A DNA stretch of 64,000 bases from Brachynemurus nebulosus (taxonomy: Eukaryota; Arthropoda; Insecta; Neuroptera; Myrmeleontidae): contig JAPWDM010000005.1 in the NCBI GenBank assembly GCA_035578155.1, positions 12,118,832 to 12,182,831 on the forward strand. The letters run 5' to 3'. Below, piece after piece: positions 45,210-57,519 of the stretch (its first letter is position 1; each line of letters starts with the position of its first letter). Under the pieces are notes generated by a model. The model did no database searches. It saw only the letters and a program-made list of their open reading frames with translations, and was not told the DNA's origin. Position numbers and translations under genes: made by a program.

Positions 45210-45920
45210 TAAGTAAATACACTGCAATGGGGATGGCACACAGCTTCCTCATACTCGCAACAGACTTAATCATAAAAGTGATTCTATACTGAAACTGTAT
45301 CTGATCTTAAATTTTGTCTCGTACTATAATATTAACGTCATGTTTCAAACAAGAATAACTTTAAAACCAGGATAGGATAAACTGATTTTTAATTTTTTCT
45401 CAATCGTCTATATAACTATAGAAATTACGAAAAGACTGAATCTATAAACATTATTCGATCTTTCAAACTGTCAAATAATTGCAAAAAATTAAAACTTTTT
45501 ATTGTCAAGGTAAGAAGAATAAAAAAGAGTCCATTCCATACACTCAGCGTTAGCACATTTTACCTTTGTGTATGTTACAGTACTTAAATATCATTATTTC
45601 GATTATAATGAATTTTTCAGCGGAGGGAAGGGGCATATATGGCTTACCCCCAAATGCTCTAATAATTTCAAGGAAATTGGAGTGAATGAAAAATGGTCAC
45701 TATTACTTCAAATACTCCGATTTTGTAAGAGACCATCTAGTAATCAAACCCTAAATTTTTTTAAAAAAATCGTCAAAAACAATTGAGTAGTTTTTTACCA
45801 CTTATGTTGGGATCTTTAGACACTTAGATGGACAGACAGACGAAACGACTGACAAACACGAAAGCAAAATTTTTCAGGAAGTTATAAAACGTAAAATGAA
45901 TAAATAAAAAATAAAATTTA
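45210..45920 (+). repeat. Family D dispersed repeat, copy 5, longest uninterrupted
   Basis: It runs from GGGATGGCACACAGCTTCCT through AAATTACGAAAAGACTGAAT, CATACACTCAGCGTTAGCAC and the GGACAGACAGACGAAACGA patch. It gives the order of parts against which the interrupted copy at 54720-57512 can be read. Confidence 0.65.
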
Positions 45921-46081
45921 TTTTAGTGAAAATTAATAGTAGGCGAACTGTTTCGATAGAGCAAACTTTTTACTAATTGACAGGAAGCGATTACTTACGT
46001 GTCCAGGAAGGTAAGTAAATTTTTTATATTGTTATTTCCTGTGACTATAATAGAAACCAGAAAACAGAATGATAAATGTTG

Positions 46082-46273
<192 letters not shown>

Positions 46274-46383
46274 ATCAAGTTACCTACTATGTAAACGCCA
46301 ACCTACGATTCAAGTGGTTGAAAAATAGCATTATTTTAATAGATTTGAGCGTTACTTTAAGGTATTCCATATTTGTAAATATT

Positions 46384-46568
46384 AAACAAATATTTTACTT
46401 CGCAAAAATACCACTTTTATTTTGAAACTGTGACAATATTGTTTCGAACCGTCAGTTCATTTTCAAACAGCAAAATGAACTGTGTTTGAAAATGAACTGA
46501 CGGTTCGAAACAATATTGTCACAGTTTCAAAATAAAAGTGGTATTTTTGCGAAGTAAAATATTTGTTT
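46384..46568. repeat. Perfect 86 bp inverted repeat with 13-base spacer
   Basis: 46384-46469 is the exact reverse complement of 46483-46568. The spacer (46470-46482) contains AAAATGAACTG, which also occurs in the right arm as a direct repeat. That is the pattern left by template switching. It is not seen elsewhere in the window. Confidence 0.9.
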
Positions 46569-46618
46569 ATTATTTAGCATTATTTTCTTTATCTACAAGT
46601 TTAAATTTGTTTACAAAT

Positions 46619-46800
46619 TTAAAGAACCCCGGCTCGAATCCCAGCCGATCCAGTTTGAATCATTATCGAACTAAAGTAGCTCTTGAACAGAGGATCGTGT
46701 GCTCTAATGGATAAGATACCTGGCTAGTTACCAAGAGATCTTGTAATCGAGTTCCAGCCGATCCAGTTTGAGAATAATTATTCAATTATTATACGATTTT
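46619..46800 (+). repeat. Two diverged tRNA-derived SINE heads in tandem
   Basis: 46619-46652 is a 3' head fragment (CCCGGCTCGAATCCCAGCCG). 46692-46765 is a longer but decayed copy of the tRNA-Thr-like head (GGATCGTGTGCTCTAATGGA, CCTGGCTAGTTACCAAGAG) with a broken B box, followed by an AT tail. Confidence 0.65.
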
Positions 46801-46813
46801 TATTAATTTAAAT

Positions 46814-47614
46814 CAGTGTTTTTCAACCTGTGGGTCGCGGCCCCCTGGGGGTCGTGAAGCTTTTTTAAGGGGGTCGCAGTTACTTTAACAATAAATCCAC
46901 TCTAATTAAATATATAATATTTAATAAAGAAAAGGTTAATTAAAGGTTACATTAATGTGATGGTCTCATACTTTCACTTCATAAAATTTCAAAGCAAATA
47001 ACAGTCTGTGGCTTATTTTCAACAACAATAAATCCGTGTTTTAAATAATTGTCGTCATGTAGACGCTTTTTCTTTGCTTTTGTTTCATTACTCTCATTGA
47101 AACTTGAAATTGACATGTTGTGCATGTCTTTCCAGAAACTCATCCATTTTCAATAATTACTATGAGCACAGAATTTTGGATATTAAACAATAAAAGACAG
47201 TGAGTAACTACTAAACAAATAAGTCAATTCAATAAATTTAAACACTTTCCTTAATAATAATAATAATTTAAACACAATACTTTACTCGCCTGATACTCCA
47301 CGCAGCGCTCATCACATCGCGCTATATCTCGCTCACACAAATGACCCGCGCGTTCAGAAGCTACTATAAGTCGTCAATTTCGATGTCGATATAAAAAATA
47401 TGCCTTTTTAAAATTCTTTGTTACGCATATATTTAATTGACACATAACTGAAAATATGAAAAACGGATTCGGTATTTATTTTATAACATAAATTAAAATA
47501 AAAGTTAGAAATAACAGAGGGTTGGGGTTGCGGAATATTTTTCTATTTTACGGGGTCGCGAAATACTTTTCCATACTAGGCGGGTCGGGCCATGAAAAAG
47601 GTTGAAAAACACTA
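46814..47614. mobile_element. hAT-type element, internally deleted
   Basis: The left end CAGTGTTTTTCAACCTGTGG and right end GGTTGAAAAACACTA form TIRs (last base changed), with a one-mismatch 8 bp target duplication (ATTTAAAT at 46806-46813, ATCTAAAT at 47615-47622). Subterminal GGGTCGCGG-type motifs are typical of hAT families. No open frame is retained. It inserted beside the SINE heads at 46619-46800. Confidence 0.85.
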
Positions 47615-47629
47615 ATCTAAATAACTATT

Positions 47630-48995
47630 ACACACGTTAATTGTGTAATGTTTTAGCCGCCACTGTTGTTCACATACAACCCCCACAATGTACAAAATAA
47701 AATGAAAGAAAATTTCCACATCTATCATTTTGTTGTTTAAGTTAGAGGTTCGTTATCCTTATAATTAAATACTTGGAAGTAACTCAATTGAAATATTTCA
47801 GATTCAATTCACAAACACACAACACAAAAAGATTTTTATTATTCTCTTATTTCTCTTATATCAAATTGATTCTTCGTCGTTTTCACCATCCAATGTCTGT
47901 CCGGCTATATGTGTTCAGTGAGTGTTCTTACTTCACATAGGTACGTATTACGGATTTGTAATTTGTATTGTTTTTATTTCCATTCATTTCATTGACTGAT
48001 GAAACTAAAGTAAATATTTTTCTGTAACTTCAAAAAAAAAAAAAAAAAAACCGATACAATTAACGGTAGATGGTACCCAAAAGAAACAAAAAATATAACG
48101 AAGAAATATATTACAGGGAAGAAATTGCATTACTTATTTACTTAAATTTATATTTCCTATGTAATTTAAAATAAGGTTAATTGAACTTCAAAAGGAATCA
48201 CAGATATATGCTAGAAGTAAAAATAAATTTACCGTTAAATTTTACGTTTATTTTTTAAATTAGAGATAACAAGTATTGTACTTACTTAGATTACTTTTCA
48301 CCTAGTTTTTTAAATGGAAAAAAGTCAAACCACAATTTGCCAAAATTGCTTTCTGATATTTTCTGGAAAAATAAAGAGCAACTATGTTAACAAAAAGCGA
48401 TAATGTGCTTCTTTGAATCATTATGTAAGTGTTTCAGTAAGGGAAAGGTTATATCGGCACATTTTCAGAATATTCAGATACATTTTAAAAATTTTCACTG
48501 CAACTTATAGATTCTTAATTTGATCGTGTTAATTTGATATGAAATTCTCTCTGGAGGTTGCTCGGAAAACTTGATACGAGAAAACGAGTACCTAGTTTTC
48601 CAAGTATTTTTCATTCCATCAAAAATTAATATAGGTAATCTGGTTGCTTGCAAATCCACTAAAATTTTAAGCTGAATCAGTTAATTATATAGAACTAGAT
48701 TACAATACGTTACATTTTCTTTATTGACTTCACTTATACAGTAACAAAAATGGATTTTATACAATTTCCTGTGGACAGATGAAGTATTTTCAGGGATCGG
48801 CAATTGAGAAACATTGTTCTGGATTATATTCAAATATCTTCTGTTTAAAGCCTTCGACTAATTTTTGGGGATCCGAAGTGTTTACGCAGTAAACTTCCCC
48901 AAGATCCGGCAATATTTTTAAAGAATAAAAATAATTCAATATGAGCATACACACACATTTTTAATAAAAAAAAATAAATAAATAAATAAACACGA
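47630..48995. other. AT-rich DNA, no gene seen
   Basis: It includes a poly(A) run at about 48031-48050 and no recognisable element. Confidence 0.5.
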
Positions 48996-49001
48996 TCTCG
49001 G

Positions 49002-49718
49002 CAGAGTTGTGCGTGTAATTTACTTCGGGTAAATTACATAGTTTTTTACACGTAATTTACACATACTTGTTTTGATCAAAAAACTGTAAAAAATGTAAAA
49101 AACTAAATTTTTTTAAATTTAATAGATATGTAAGCGTTACTGATGCTATTCCATATTTGCTGTTGAAGTATTTGCTATATTTGCAAAGTAAAACTTAATA
49201 ATTAAGTAATTTGAAAATTAAAAATATAAATGGGGACAAACAGGAAAATGAAAGGTTAGCTTTGATAGAATAGTTTATTTAAGAATTCAATATTAAAAAG
49301 ATTTTTATTTATTCAGTTAAATTTTATTAAAGGTATCAATCATCTTCATCATCATTATCATCAGTGATTTTATTATTATTATAATTTAAAGAGAGATAAG
49401 TATGTAGTAGTTTTTTTTGATCTCTCAGAACTCAGTTTGTTAATTTGGAAATTTAAAACTTTGTAGTCAGTTGTGGATGGCCTTCCACCAGCAGAAAATC
49501 ATTTTTGTGTCGACATTTTGTTTACACGCTTTTTCATGTGAACTTATAAACAAGTAATAACCGTCAAAATAAATTGTTTGTCAGTGAAATGATAAATGAT
49601 TTAAGTATTTTACATTTTTTACAATTTTTTACGGTTTTTTACAGTTTTTTACGTATTTTACAATTTTTTACATAAAAATGTAAAAAACTGGTTTTTTACT
49701 TCACATGGCACAACTCTG
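49002..49718 (-). mobile_element. hAT-type non-autonomous element, copy 2
   Basis: 717 bp, inverse of the element at 24391-25130, with ends CAGAGTTGTG and CACAACTCTG. The 8 bp flanks are GATCTCGG (48994-49001) and GATATCGG (49719-49726), one mismatch. The acidic-tailed remnant frame and the many TTTTTTAC subterminal motifs are kept, so both copies came from one already-deleted master. Confidence 0.9.
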
Positions 49719-49729
49719 GATATCGGTAA

Positions 49730-51030
49730 CAAAATAGTGATAAAAAATAGGTGGGTATATAAAAATAATGTTTGAACAAAATATAAATAAACGATTAAAA
49801 ATTATATGCATTAGATTATTATCCGTATACGTTTAGAGAAATCATTATGATCATCACACTGAGAGTGTGCTACGCATGCTACCGGCCAAAACCTGTTCGC
49901 GGTAACGTGACACACATGTGTAATTACTGACAGCGATTGGCCACTACAGTTGTTCTGACTCTCACACATCTGTCAGCCCACTTTTCTAGTACTTCTAAAT
50001 TTATTGAACGAAAATTAATTTCTAACTAGTGAATCAAGTTGATCACATAAAAGGATCTACAGGAAAATCGAACCATTTCTGATCCATCATTATAACAAAA
50101 CCTACTATGTTCTATTAGTTCTTTAAAGTGAAAAGCTAGTTAGCATTCGTCTGCTTGTGGGGCATGACGAGTTTCGAGTATACTCGACCCTGGACCGAGT
50201 CTACCCGACAGAGTACAAACGTAAGAGGATAACATTGGCTGATACATGTGCAGATACAGGACGTTTATTTACAGTATTAACATTTCATAAACAAATACGT
50301 ATTTTACTTTTTAATTGATTTATTCTAGTTTTAAAATACGATAGCATTCATGAAAGTAAAATTATAATAATTCATATACGTAGAGCTTAAATTTTTTTGA
50401 AATATTTAAACTGACATAAAAGATAAATTGATGCCGTATACATATGTATGTATACTAAAATTGTATAGCTATACTACATACCAGCGTTGTCGTAGGGTAT
50501 CGAACGTGCATAATTCATTCATTTTGTGATTGGTTTGAACAGCCCACGGTAATGAATAAATCTACTGTTGTTAGCTGTCAATCAATCAGGGAAACAGATA
50601 TTGTATGTGGCCCATCTATGTAAATACAATACATGCATGCATGATGTATTGTGTGATATATGTGTATACACGGGCGTAACGTAACACTCCGTAGAAATAT
50701 GTAAAATTAACTAATCCTGTGTATTTGAGCTAAACGTAAACCGCCATCGATATTTTAAGTGTTAGTCGGAGCATATATGTATTTACTTAGAAACAGAATC
50801 GAAGATTTTACCCCCCAATACACGCAGGTCATTTCAAAATATGAGAATAATTTACTTTGTCACTTTTCATTAAATTAAATTTGTTCTATTAGGAGCTAGC
50901 TTTCGAGTAAATAACTCATCTTCAGGTAAAACACAATTGAAAAGTTTCTTTCCGGATCATAACCTTTGTATAGTATTAATTGAAGTGTTATGTCACATAG
51001 CACTTAATTACAGCAAATATTTATTTATTT
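49730..51030. other. AT-rich DNA, no gene seen
   Basis: A slightly GC-richer patch at 50150-50230 (TCGAGTATACTCGA palindrome) has no coding sense that I can identify. Confidence 0.45.
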
Positions 51031-51034
51031 TAGT

Positions 51035-51875
51035 CAGGGCTGGGAACTATTTAAAATGGTTTCATTTTAGATATGTATTTAAAATACAAAATGGCATTTT
51101 GCATTTTCTATTTTAAATAAATTCGTTCAAACCATTTTCCATTTTGTATTTAAAATGAAAATTTGAGTCCATTTTATATTTAAAATGAAAATGCGTGTAT
51201 ACTCAAATTTATGTACATATGTATGACACTTATGACTTATATTGACCATAGAACTCGAGTTGAATTCAGTCTAACAAATTGTAAGTTAAATGTAAGTTGA
51301 TACAATTGACTCAAATTTTTTATAACTCGAGTTGCAATGTCACTTAAGTTAAATTTATTACAAGAGTTGCAGTTCTCTCAAGTCAAACTTTTCTGACTCA
51401 AGTTCTGTGTTATTATCTTTAAGACACGCCGATAAGAAATGTCTTAGTATTTCGAGTAGATGATTTTTATATGTATAATTTAGGAGTCGTAGTTGTAGCG
51501 TACTCAAGGTTTGTTAAAGCTGAATTAAATTTTACAATATTTTTGAATAACAATATTTCAAGAGTTAAATTTCGTTTTCATATGCAAACTTTATAAAATT
51601 TTCTCAAAGGACTACCCTTATTTGATTTCAGTACGTTTGACATTTTCTTAACTTTTTATTTATTAATATAAATCAAGATAAAAAATTTATAGAATAAATT
51701 TAAAGTAAGAAAAGCATTTTGCATTTTATAATCCATTTTAAATAGCTCTTTTCCATTTTCTATTTTAAATATGTTTAGCAAAACCATTTTCCATTTTGTA
51801 TTTTAAATGCATTTTTGGAAGCCATTTTCCATTTTCTGTTTTAAATGGTTCCTAAGAACATTTTTCCCAGCCCTG
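51035..51875. mobile_element. hAT-type MITE with ATTTTAAA-rich subterminal repeats
   Basis: 841 bp, ends CAGGGCTGGGAA...TTCCCAGCCCTG, with a perfect 8 bp target duplication ATTTTAGT (51027-51034 and 51876-51883). Both subterminal zones carry repeated CATTTTCCATTTT/ATTTTAAATG modules, at least four per side, which are likely transposase contacts. It has no coding capacity. Confidence 0.92.
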
Positions 51876-51930
51876 ATTTTAGTTTAGTTTTAATTATTTA
51901 CAGCAAATATTCGAAATTTAATTGCACTTT

Positions 51931-52013
51931 CGACTTCGGCTTCGGCTTCGGCCGAAGGTTTTGACGATAGCCCAACATCGGCTTCGGCTTCAGCTTCGGT
52001 TTCGGCCGCCAAA
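51931..52013. repeat. TTCGGC hexamer array
   Basis: Imperfect CTTCGG units interrupted by CCGAAGG and CCGCC, partly palindromic. Confidence 0.85.
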
Positions 52014-52029
52014 CTGACCTTCGGTCTGA

Positions 52030-53000
52030 TAATTAGTTATGTGCGCTAAGAGCTAATTCGTGGGGGGGCAGGGATTAGATCAAATACAGAAAACGTACTG
52101 TAGAATGTTAACTTTTTTAAATAAAATAGAACCAACTATTAAATTACGGAAAATATCCGAGAAACTATGCAGTATTTTATCCAGCATTAGATATTAATTG
52201 ACAAAAACGGTAAGTTACATCGTAGGACGTAACCTTGTAATTACGGAAAAACCAAGAAATTTCACAATTTCGCACAGGTCATTAATTTGTTAACTGAAAA
52301 TATTTTGCGACAGTAAGAGGAGCTCTCATTAAATTAATATTATTTTATTGTTTTTTGTAATTTTCATTTTATAGTGAGTTGATTACTTGAGACTGTGTAG
52401 TGTTCCATAAGACTAGAAAGAAAAATCCTAATCACAGTGCTGAAAAAGGGCAAATACCAGGCTTTGTTATTTAATTTTTTTTAATTAATCTCAAACATCA
52501 AGCCTGTTCATCAATTCTTTCACAGTAGATTTTTTTTTGGAAGATTGGGAAAAATATATTCCTCCTTGGGAAAATTTGGTTTTGAAGCTTTCAGTACTAT
52601 ACTATGGGTTCTAACTTTCCTTGTTGTAATTCGAAAGTATACAACAAAAATAATAATAAAGAATGCAAACCAAACGAGATCGAAATGGATATTACGATTT
52701 CTTCATAAAAACCTCAACAAAAATGAATGGGAACACAGACTCAGGGGGGGCGGCTATCTATAAACCGGTGTAATTTATAAATTCGACGATCAACTGTCTT
52801 TTTTCCAGTTAGATTAATTTCTTCTCCAAGAAAACTTTTATTTTTTTTCACACTTCTATTGTAGTAACACTTGTGGGGATTTTAGTAAAGAAATACACTG
52901 CTCTAAAGCGTCTATTAAAGATAAAATAATGCTGAGGTCAGGTTTAGATAATTGTAAATAGTTTCATATCGGCATTCTGAAATACAGCAGTAATAAATTA
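52030..53000. other. AT-rich DNA, no gene seen
   Basis: A 72-codon frame (52545-52763) carries no recognisable domain. Confidence 0.45.
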
Positions 53001-53008
53001 TTCAAACG

Positions 53009-54020
53009 AGTCGATGAGTTTCAAAACCATTTAATTAACACAGCTAAAAATGTTCAGGAAACACAAGAAACTGTTTTCTCTCTTATAATAATGATTTTGA
53101 GGTGGTTTCTACAATTAAGTTTTTAGGAAAAATTATACAGTTCTTATAACGAAATAATAACAACGATACCACTCTTCAATAATTATTAGTAAATAACGAT
53201 TAGAAATTATAATTAACTACTCTTGCAACAGTTTGCTTTAATTAGATGGTTTTGAAACGGTTGATTTTGTAATTAGCTACTTTTGCAGCATCAACACTAA
53301 CAATTAGACACTTTTGCAGCAGTAACGCTAATAATTAGATACTTTTGCAACAGTTTATTATTTTTTCAATAGGTTTTAAATAAAACTACATTCGTAGAAA
53401 TCTATCTATTTACATCGTACAACGTTTTTTATATTATAACTTATGAAAACTAAGATATTTTCTTATAATTTAGTAGAATATTTTCCTATAAGAAAAGTCT
53501 CTTTACTGTAATTTAACAGTAAAACTCAAATCAGAACCACGATGTTTCACACAATTTGATTCTGCACACATTCGCAGCCTGTTATATTTGACAACTCCAC
53601 AAGTTTTTTTGTATTTTTTTCTAGTTATTTCAGTAGTAAATATTTTCTTAAAGAATGTAATAAAATTATCACATACAATTATTTGATCCTCTGCAGGCTC
53701 CACAGTGCCACATACTGACCACCTAATTAGCTACTTTTGTTCCAGGTTTTTCTAATGACGCCATTTTTATATAAGTAGTTAGATAGTTTTGCAACTGGTT
53801 TGTGTTGCTTGCTACTCCATGCTTTTTCAATTAGAAAATGTTGCAATTAGTTACTTTTGAAACAGTTTCGTATTTTTATCATTAAAATGAAAGGGAAAGA
53901 GGCTGACTTTGCACCGTCTAGTTGGTATTTTTTGGTGCAGTTTATCCTCCTGAATAATAAACCGTATCTAACTCAAATTTTAAAAAATCGTCAATTAGAT
54001 GGTTTTGAAACTCAGCGACT
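53009..54020. mobile_element. 1.0 kb element with TIRs and AATTAG-CTTTTGCAACAG repeats
   Basis: The left end GAGTCGATGAGTTTCAAAAC (then CATTTAATT) is matched by the inverse of the right end. Inside, the motif AATTAG(A/C)TACTTTTG(C)A(A/G)CAG recurs at about 53207, 53251, 53302, 53333, 53727, 53770 and 53843, all in the same orientation as the right end. A 66-codon minus-strand frame (53703-53503) with several Cys residues could be a transposase relic, but it is not recognisable. No clean target duplication. Confidence 0.55.
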
Positions 54021-54029
54021 CAAATATAA

Positions 54030-54715
54030 ATTGTAAACTCTGGGATGAAATTAAGAATATGAATAATTCAAGTGCTTTATTTATTTAGAACTAATGATAA
54101 AAAATAATATTTTAATAGAAGTATTTTCGTCTGAAGACAGCGCAAAATAGAAAGTAAATAGAACAAAAAAAAAAGAAAAACATGAAATAAAATTACCAAT
54201 TTAGCTTTCAGTTTTGATAGTAGCTCTGGTAGTAGCCATTGTAGGTATTTTATTTATCTACGAGGTATCAAATTTTATGATGTTGACAGTCATGTTATAC
54301 GTTAGTTAACGTTCTGATGTTACTAATATATGTCTGGCTTGTCGTTCTATCTGTCACATGTCACAATTGTAGTATATGCCTTGGTTTTGTATGCTGACAA
54401 GATTAAAACAAATTCAGTTATACACATGGAGTAGGTATACATAGCTCGTACATATAGGAACATAGCTCAGTAGTATAATGTGTTACATTCATTAGAAATG
54501 CAAATGTGTTTTTTGATAACACAACGGAGATCGTTTTTCATTATTGCAGTCACCATCGAATATTTACATAAGGTTGAGGTAAACATTTGGTTTAGTTGGA
54601 TTTTGAGTTGTTAATTACTAATTTATTACAAGCAGACGATAGTAAGATAAGTTCGCATAAAGTAAAAATATTAAGACGAATTTATCATGCAGTAGTTACA
54701 CTAACAAAAAATTTA
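54030..54715. other. AT-rich DNA, no gene seen
   Basis: No recognisable element or gene. Confidence 0.5.
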
Positions 54716-54800
54716 TATGAGTCGCTTATTTTCAAAAGCTGCTAAATCGATTCCAAAACTTTTCAGTAAGCACAAAAGGCTATAACTCATATCATATTAA

Positions 54801-55841
54801 CCCCTTTTCGCATACAAAGACATATATTGATTCTAAGTTTTACTATTTTTTTTCAACATAAGAAAAATTTTTTTAAAACTAATGTTAAATCCTATCTTTA
54901 TACTCCTTCGAATAACGGAACGTAATTTTTGTTGCCTTTGGTAAGTGCGGGTTGTCAAATTATTTGAAGTTATGTTCAGAGTGTCCGACCGTTACAGTGC
55001 AATTAATTGGTGCTAATTTTATTTGTGAAAACTAAACAATAAAACGGTAAGTACTAAAATCAAAAATTTTCAAAACACATTCTTTATATATTCAAGAACA
55101 TGGAATAGTTGTGATTTGTGTGTGTTTTCTTGTTTCCTTCGATTTTTGGGGCTTATTTTGAAGTTGACATATTTTTAGCTTCGTATGCGTTCAATCCAAA
55201 TTATTATTGGGCATATATGGCTTCGTACCGCTTTTATGGTAGATCCCAGCATGTAAATTCTATTCCTGGTGATGGATTCGTGAGTGACGATGATTTTGCT
55301 TCTGATTCCCCAGTACTCCCACCAGCCAAGGCAGTCCATCAACTTTGGTGACCAGAAAATGTACTGGAACAAGCCGAAAAGGTACTCCATCTACCTTGCC
55401 CGGCTCACCTATACTCATTGAAAAACTCCAGCTAGGCATCAAGACCTACCTTTGAAGTCTGTGCGATCAGATAAGGTGACCATTTCCCTGAATGCACAAA
55501 ACTAAATTGACAATTATGTCAAAACTGCGCAAAATTCCGATAATTCGTCAAATATGGAAAGTGTCAAGTTTATTTATGTTACAATGGCAAATAAAATTGC
55601 ATACAGATTTTCATAAAATATAATTGTATTTTTTATTTAACGCATACGAAGTCATATATCGATTATAATTATATAATACTAGAATGCATACGAAGCCATA
55701 TATGGCTTCGTTAAGTAATTTCTAAACAATTAGCCTTAATTTTTTTTTCTTAATTTGACTACTAAAATAAAAGAAGTGAAAGACATTTTCAGTAAAAAAA
55801 AAATTTTTCTTTACCTCCTTCATAATTCATGCAATAAGGGG
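54801..55841 (+). mobile_element. piggyBac-like element, internally deleted
   Basis: 1041 bp bounded by TTAA (54797-54800 and 55842-55845), with inverted tips CCCCTTTTCGCAT and, inverted at the right, CCCCTTATTGCAT. A short plus-strand frame (to 55351) has a Gly-Phe-Val-Ser-Asp-Asp-Asp run of the acidic kind seen near the start of piggyBac transposases. No catalytic domain remains. A motif GCATACGAAG(C/T)CATATAT recurs at both ends and inside, including a palindromic form at 55684-55710. Confidence 0.75.
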
Positions 55842-55975
55842 TTAAGTATTAATGTCCTATTTGAAACAGAATACAAGTCTATAGTAAACTGTTTCTAAAC
55901 TTTCCCCAATTAGTTATACAACTATGAAAATTACGAAAAGTTGGACTCCGTACCTTTTAACTTAAGGGGAACCAC

Positions 55976-56858
55976 TAGTGTGATCACCTGAAAAAAAAGG
56001 TGATTTTTGGGAATTTTTTTAAAGAAAACTACTATATGGAATATTGTAATATTTTAAGGATTGTTACCTATATAATAAATTCATGGTTAAATTTTTGGAC
56101 CAAAAAAATTGAAAATCCAGTGACTTATTCGCGATCTCCCAAGGATCCAAAAAAAGTCCCCCCACTGCTGCAGTGATAACGATCTTCACAGTACCTAAAA
56201 TCAAAAATCCAAAAAGCCTATTAAACTAGAAGGTATTGTCCATGCCATGAACCTCAAGTGAAAAAAATGTTAAAATTTAACAAAATGGTGGAGTTTCTCA
56301 AAAAAAGTTTCAAATTTTGCACGAAAATTTGATGATTTTTGGTTTATTTGGCTTGATTGATTTATTCGATTGAAAAACTGGAGGTTCATGGCACGAAGAA
56401 ACATATGTATATAAAACAAGCTGCAATAAAAATCAAATCGATCGGATGATTTGTCTTCGAGTTATAACTGCAGCAAATTTGAAAAATGTAAATTTTCTTT
56501 ACCATAGCTTTTAGATTTTTTAATCACTGAGAATTTTTATATATTTACGATAATATACTCACTATAACGGTCATAGTAAAACTACATGAGTCGTTTAAAT
56601 GTGCCAGAGTCTAGCTGCTCTACAACATGTGACTACCAGTCACGTCCAGAAACTCCCGAACTATCAACCTTCATATATTTCTCAATACCTCAAAATTAAC
56701 AATGAAAATCAGAATCCGCTCTACAGATCGCTGTAATTCAAAAACTATTTGAGATATACACTGGAAATTTTAGTACGTTATTTTTAAAGGTATAGACTAT
56801 CGAAAGACGTAAAAAAAGATTTTAAAGTTTTTTCAAAATGTCACACTAGTGGTCCCCC
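55976..56858. mobile_element. Second TTAA-flanked element
   Basis: 883 bp between TTAA copies (55972-55975 and 56859-56862). TIRs are GGGGAACCACTAGTGTGA and, inverted at the right, GGGGGACCACTAGTGTGA. No open frame is retained. The TTAA target suggests a piggyBac- or Kolobok-type mobiliser, but the GGGG tip is not typical of piggyBac. Confidence 0.7.
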
Positions 56859-57519
56859 TTAATATTAAATCAACTCGTAAGAAAATTGATAGAACGTTTT
56901 AATTTGTCAAATTAAAAAGTTTTTGCTTTTATAGTTAAAGTTTTTTGTTTTCACAATAACAAGAAAAACAAGGAGCTGACTCCATACACTCAGCGTTAAC
57001 ATATTTTACGTTTGCACCTGCATAGTAACATTGCTCTGATAGTACTGAAATTTGTAGAGGACCGTATATGGTAAATGGCAAAAAATTCTCAAAATTTGAC
57101 TGAGAGTAGTAAGAAAAGTATAGGTATTTAAGTGGACTTCACGATAACGCTATGACTACTATTACTCAGATTTCGCTGGAATTTGTAGAGAACAATCAGT
57201 AGAGGAAATTCGTAGAGGCCTATTAATATTCGTAATAGACTCGAATTGTAATGATGTTAATAGGAAATCAAAGCGCATAAAATTTTGTCGAAAACAATCA
57301 AATAATTCCAAAATTGTGCCAGTTGGCGGAGCTTTTAGACACACAGACCAATTGACAAACGGACTGACAGTAAGACCCGAAACCAAATTGTTTAGGAAGT
57401 TTTTAACGTAAAATTCGCGTAAAAATTTTCAGTTTGGGAAGGCGAAAAATTTCATGTTTCAAAAATTAACCATAATGCTTCCGCTACTTTAGTAGTTAGT
57501 AATAGTCTCGGAAATAAAA

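Larger units (their letters stand above)
54720..57512 (+). repeat. Family D dispersed repeat, copy 6, split by two insertions
   Basis: The family sequence is seen in three pieces, about 54720-54800, 55842-55975 and 56859-57512, in the same order as copy 5 (ATATTAA...TTTGAAACA, AAATTACGAAAAG, CCATACACTCAGCGTTA, then the GACAGTAAGACC patch and CTACTTTAGTAG). Removal of the two TTAA-flanked elements restores continuity with copy 5. Confidence 0.6.

Noticed and set aside
46619..46765. Functional tRNA gene
   Set aside because: The B box and stems are broken in this copy, and it is tandem with another fragment, so it is a SINE relic.
53503..53703. piggyBac-type Cys-rich domain
   Set aside because: The Cys spacing does not fit that domain and the surrounding element lacks TTAA borders.
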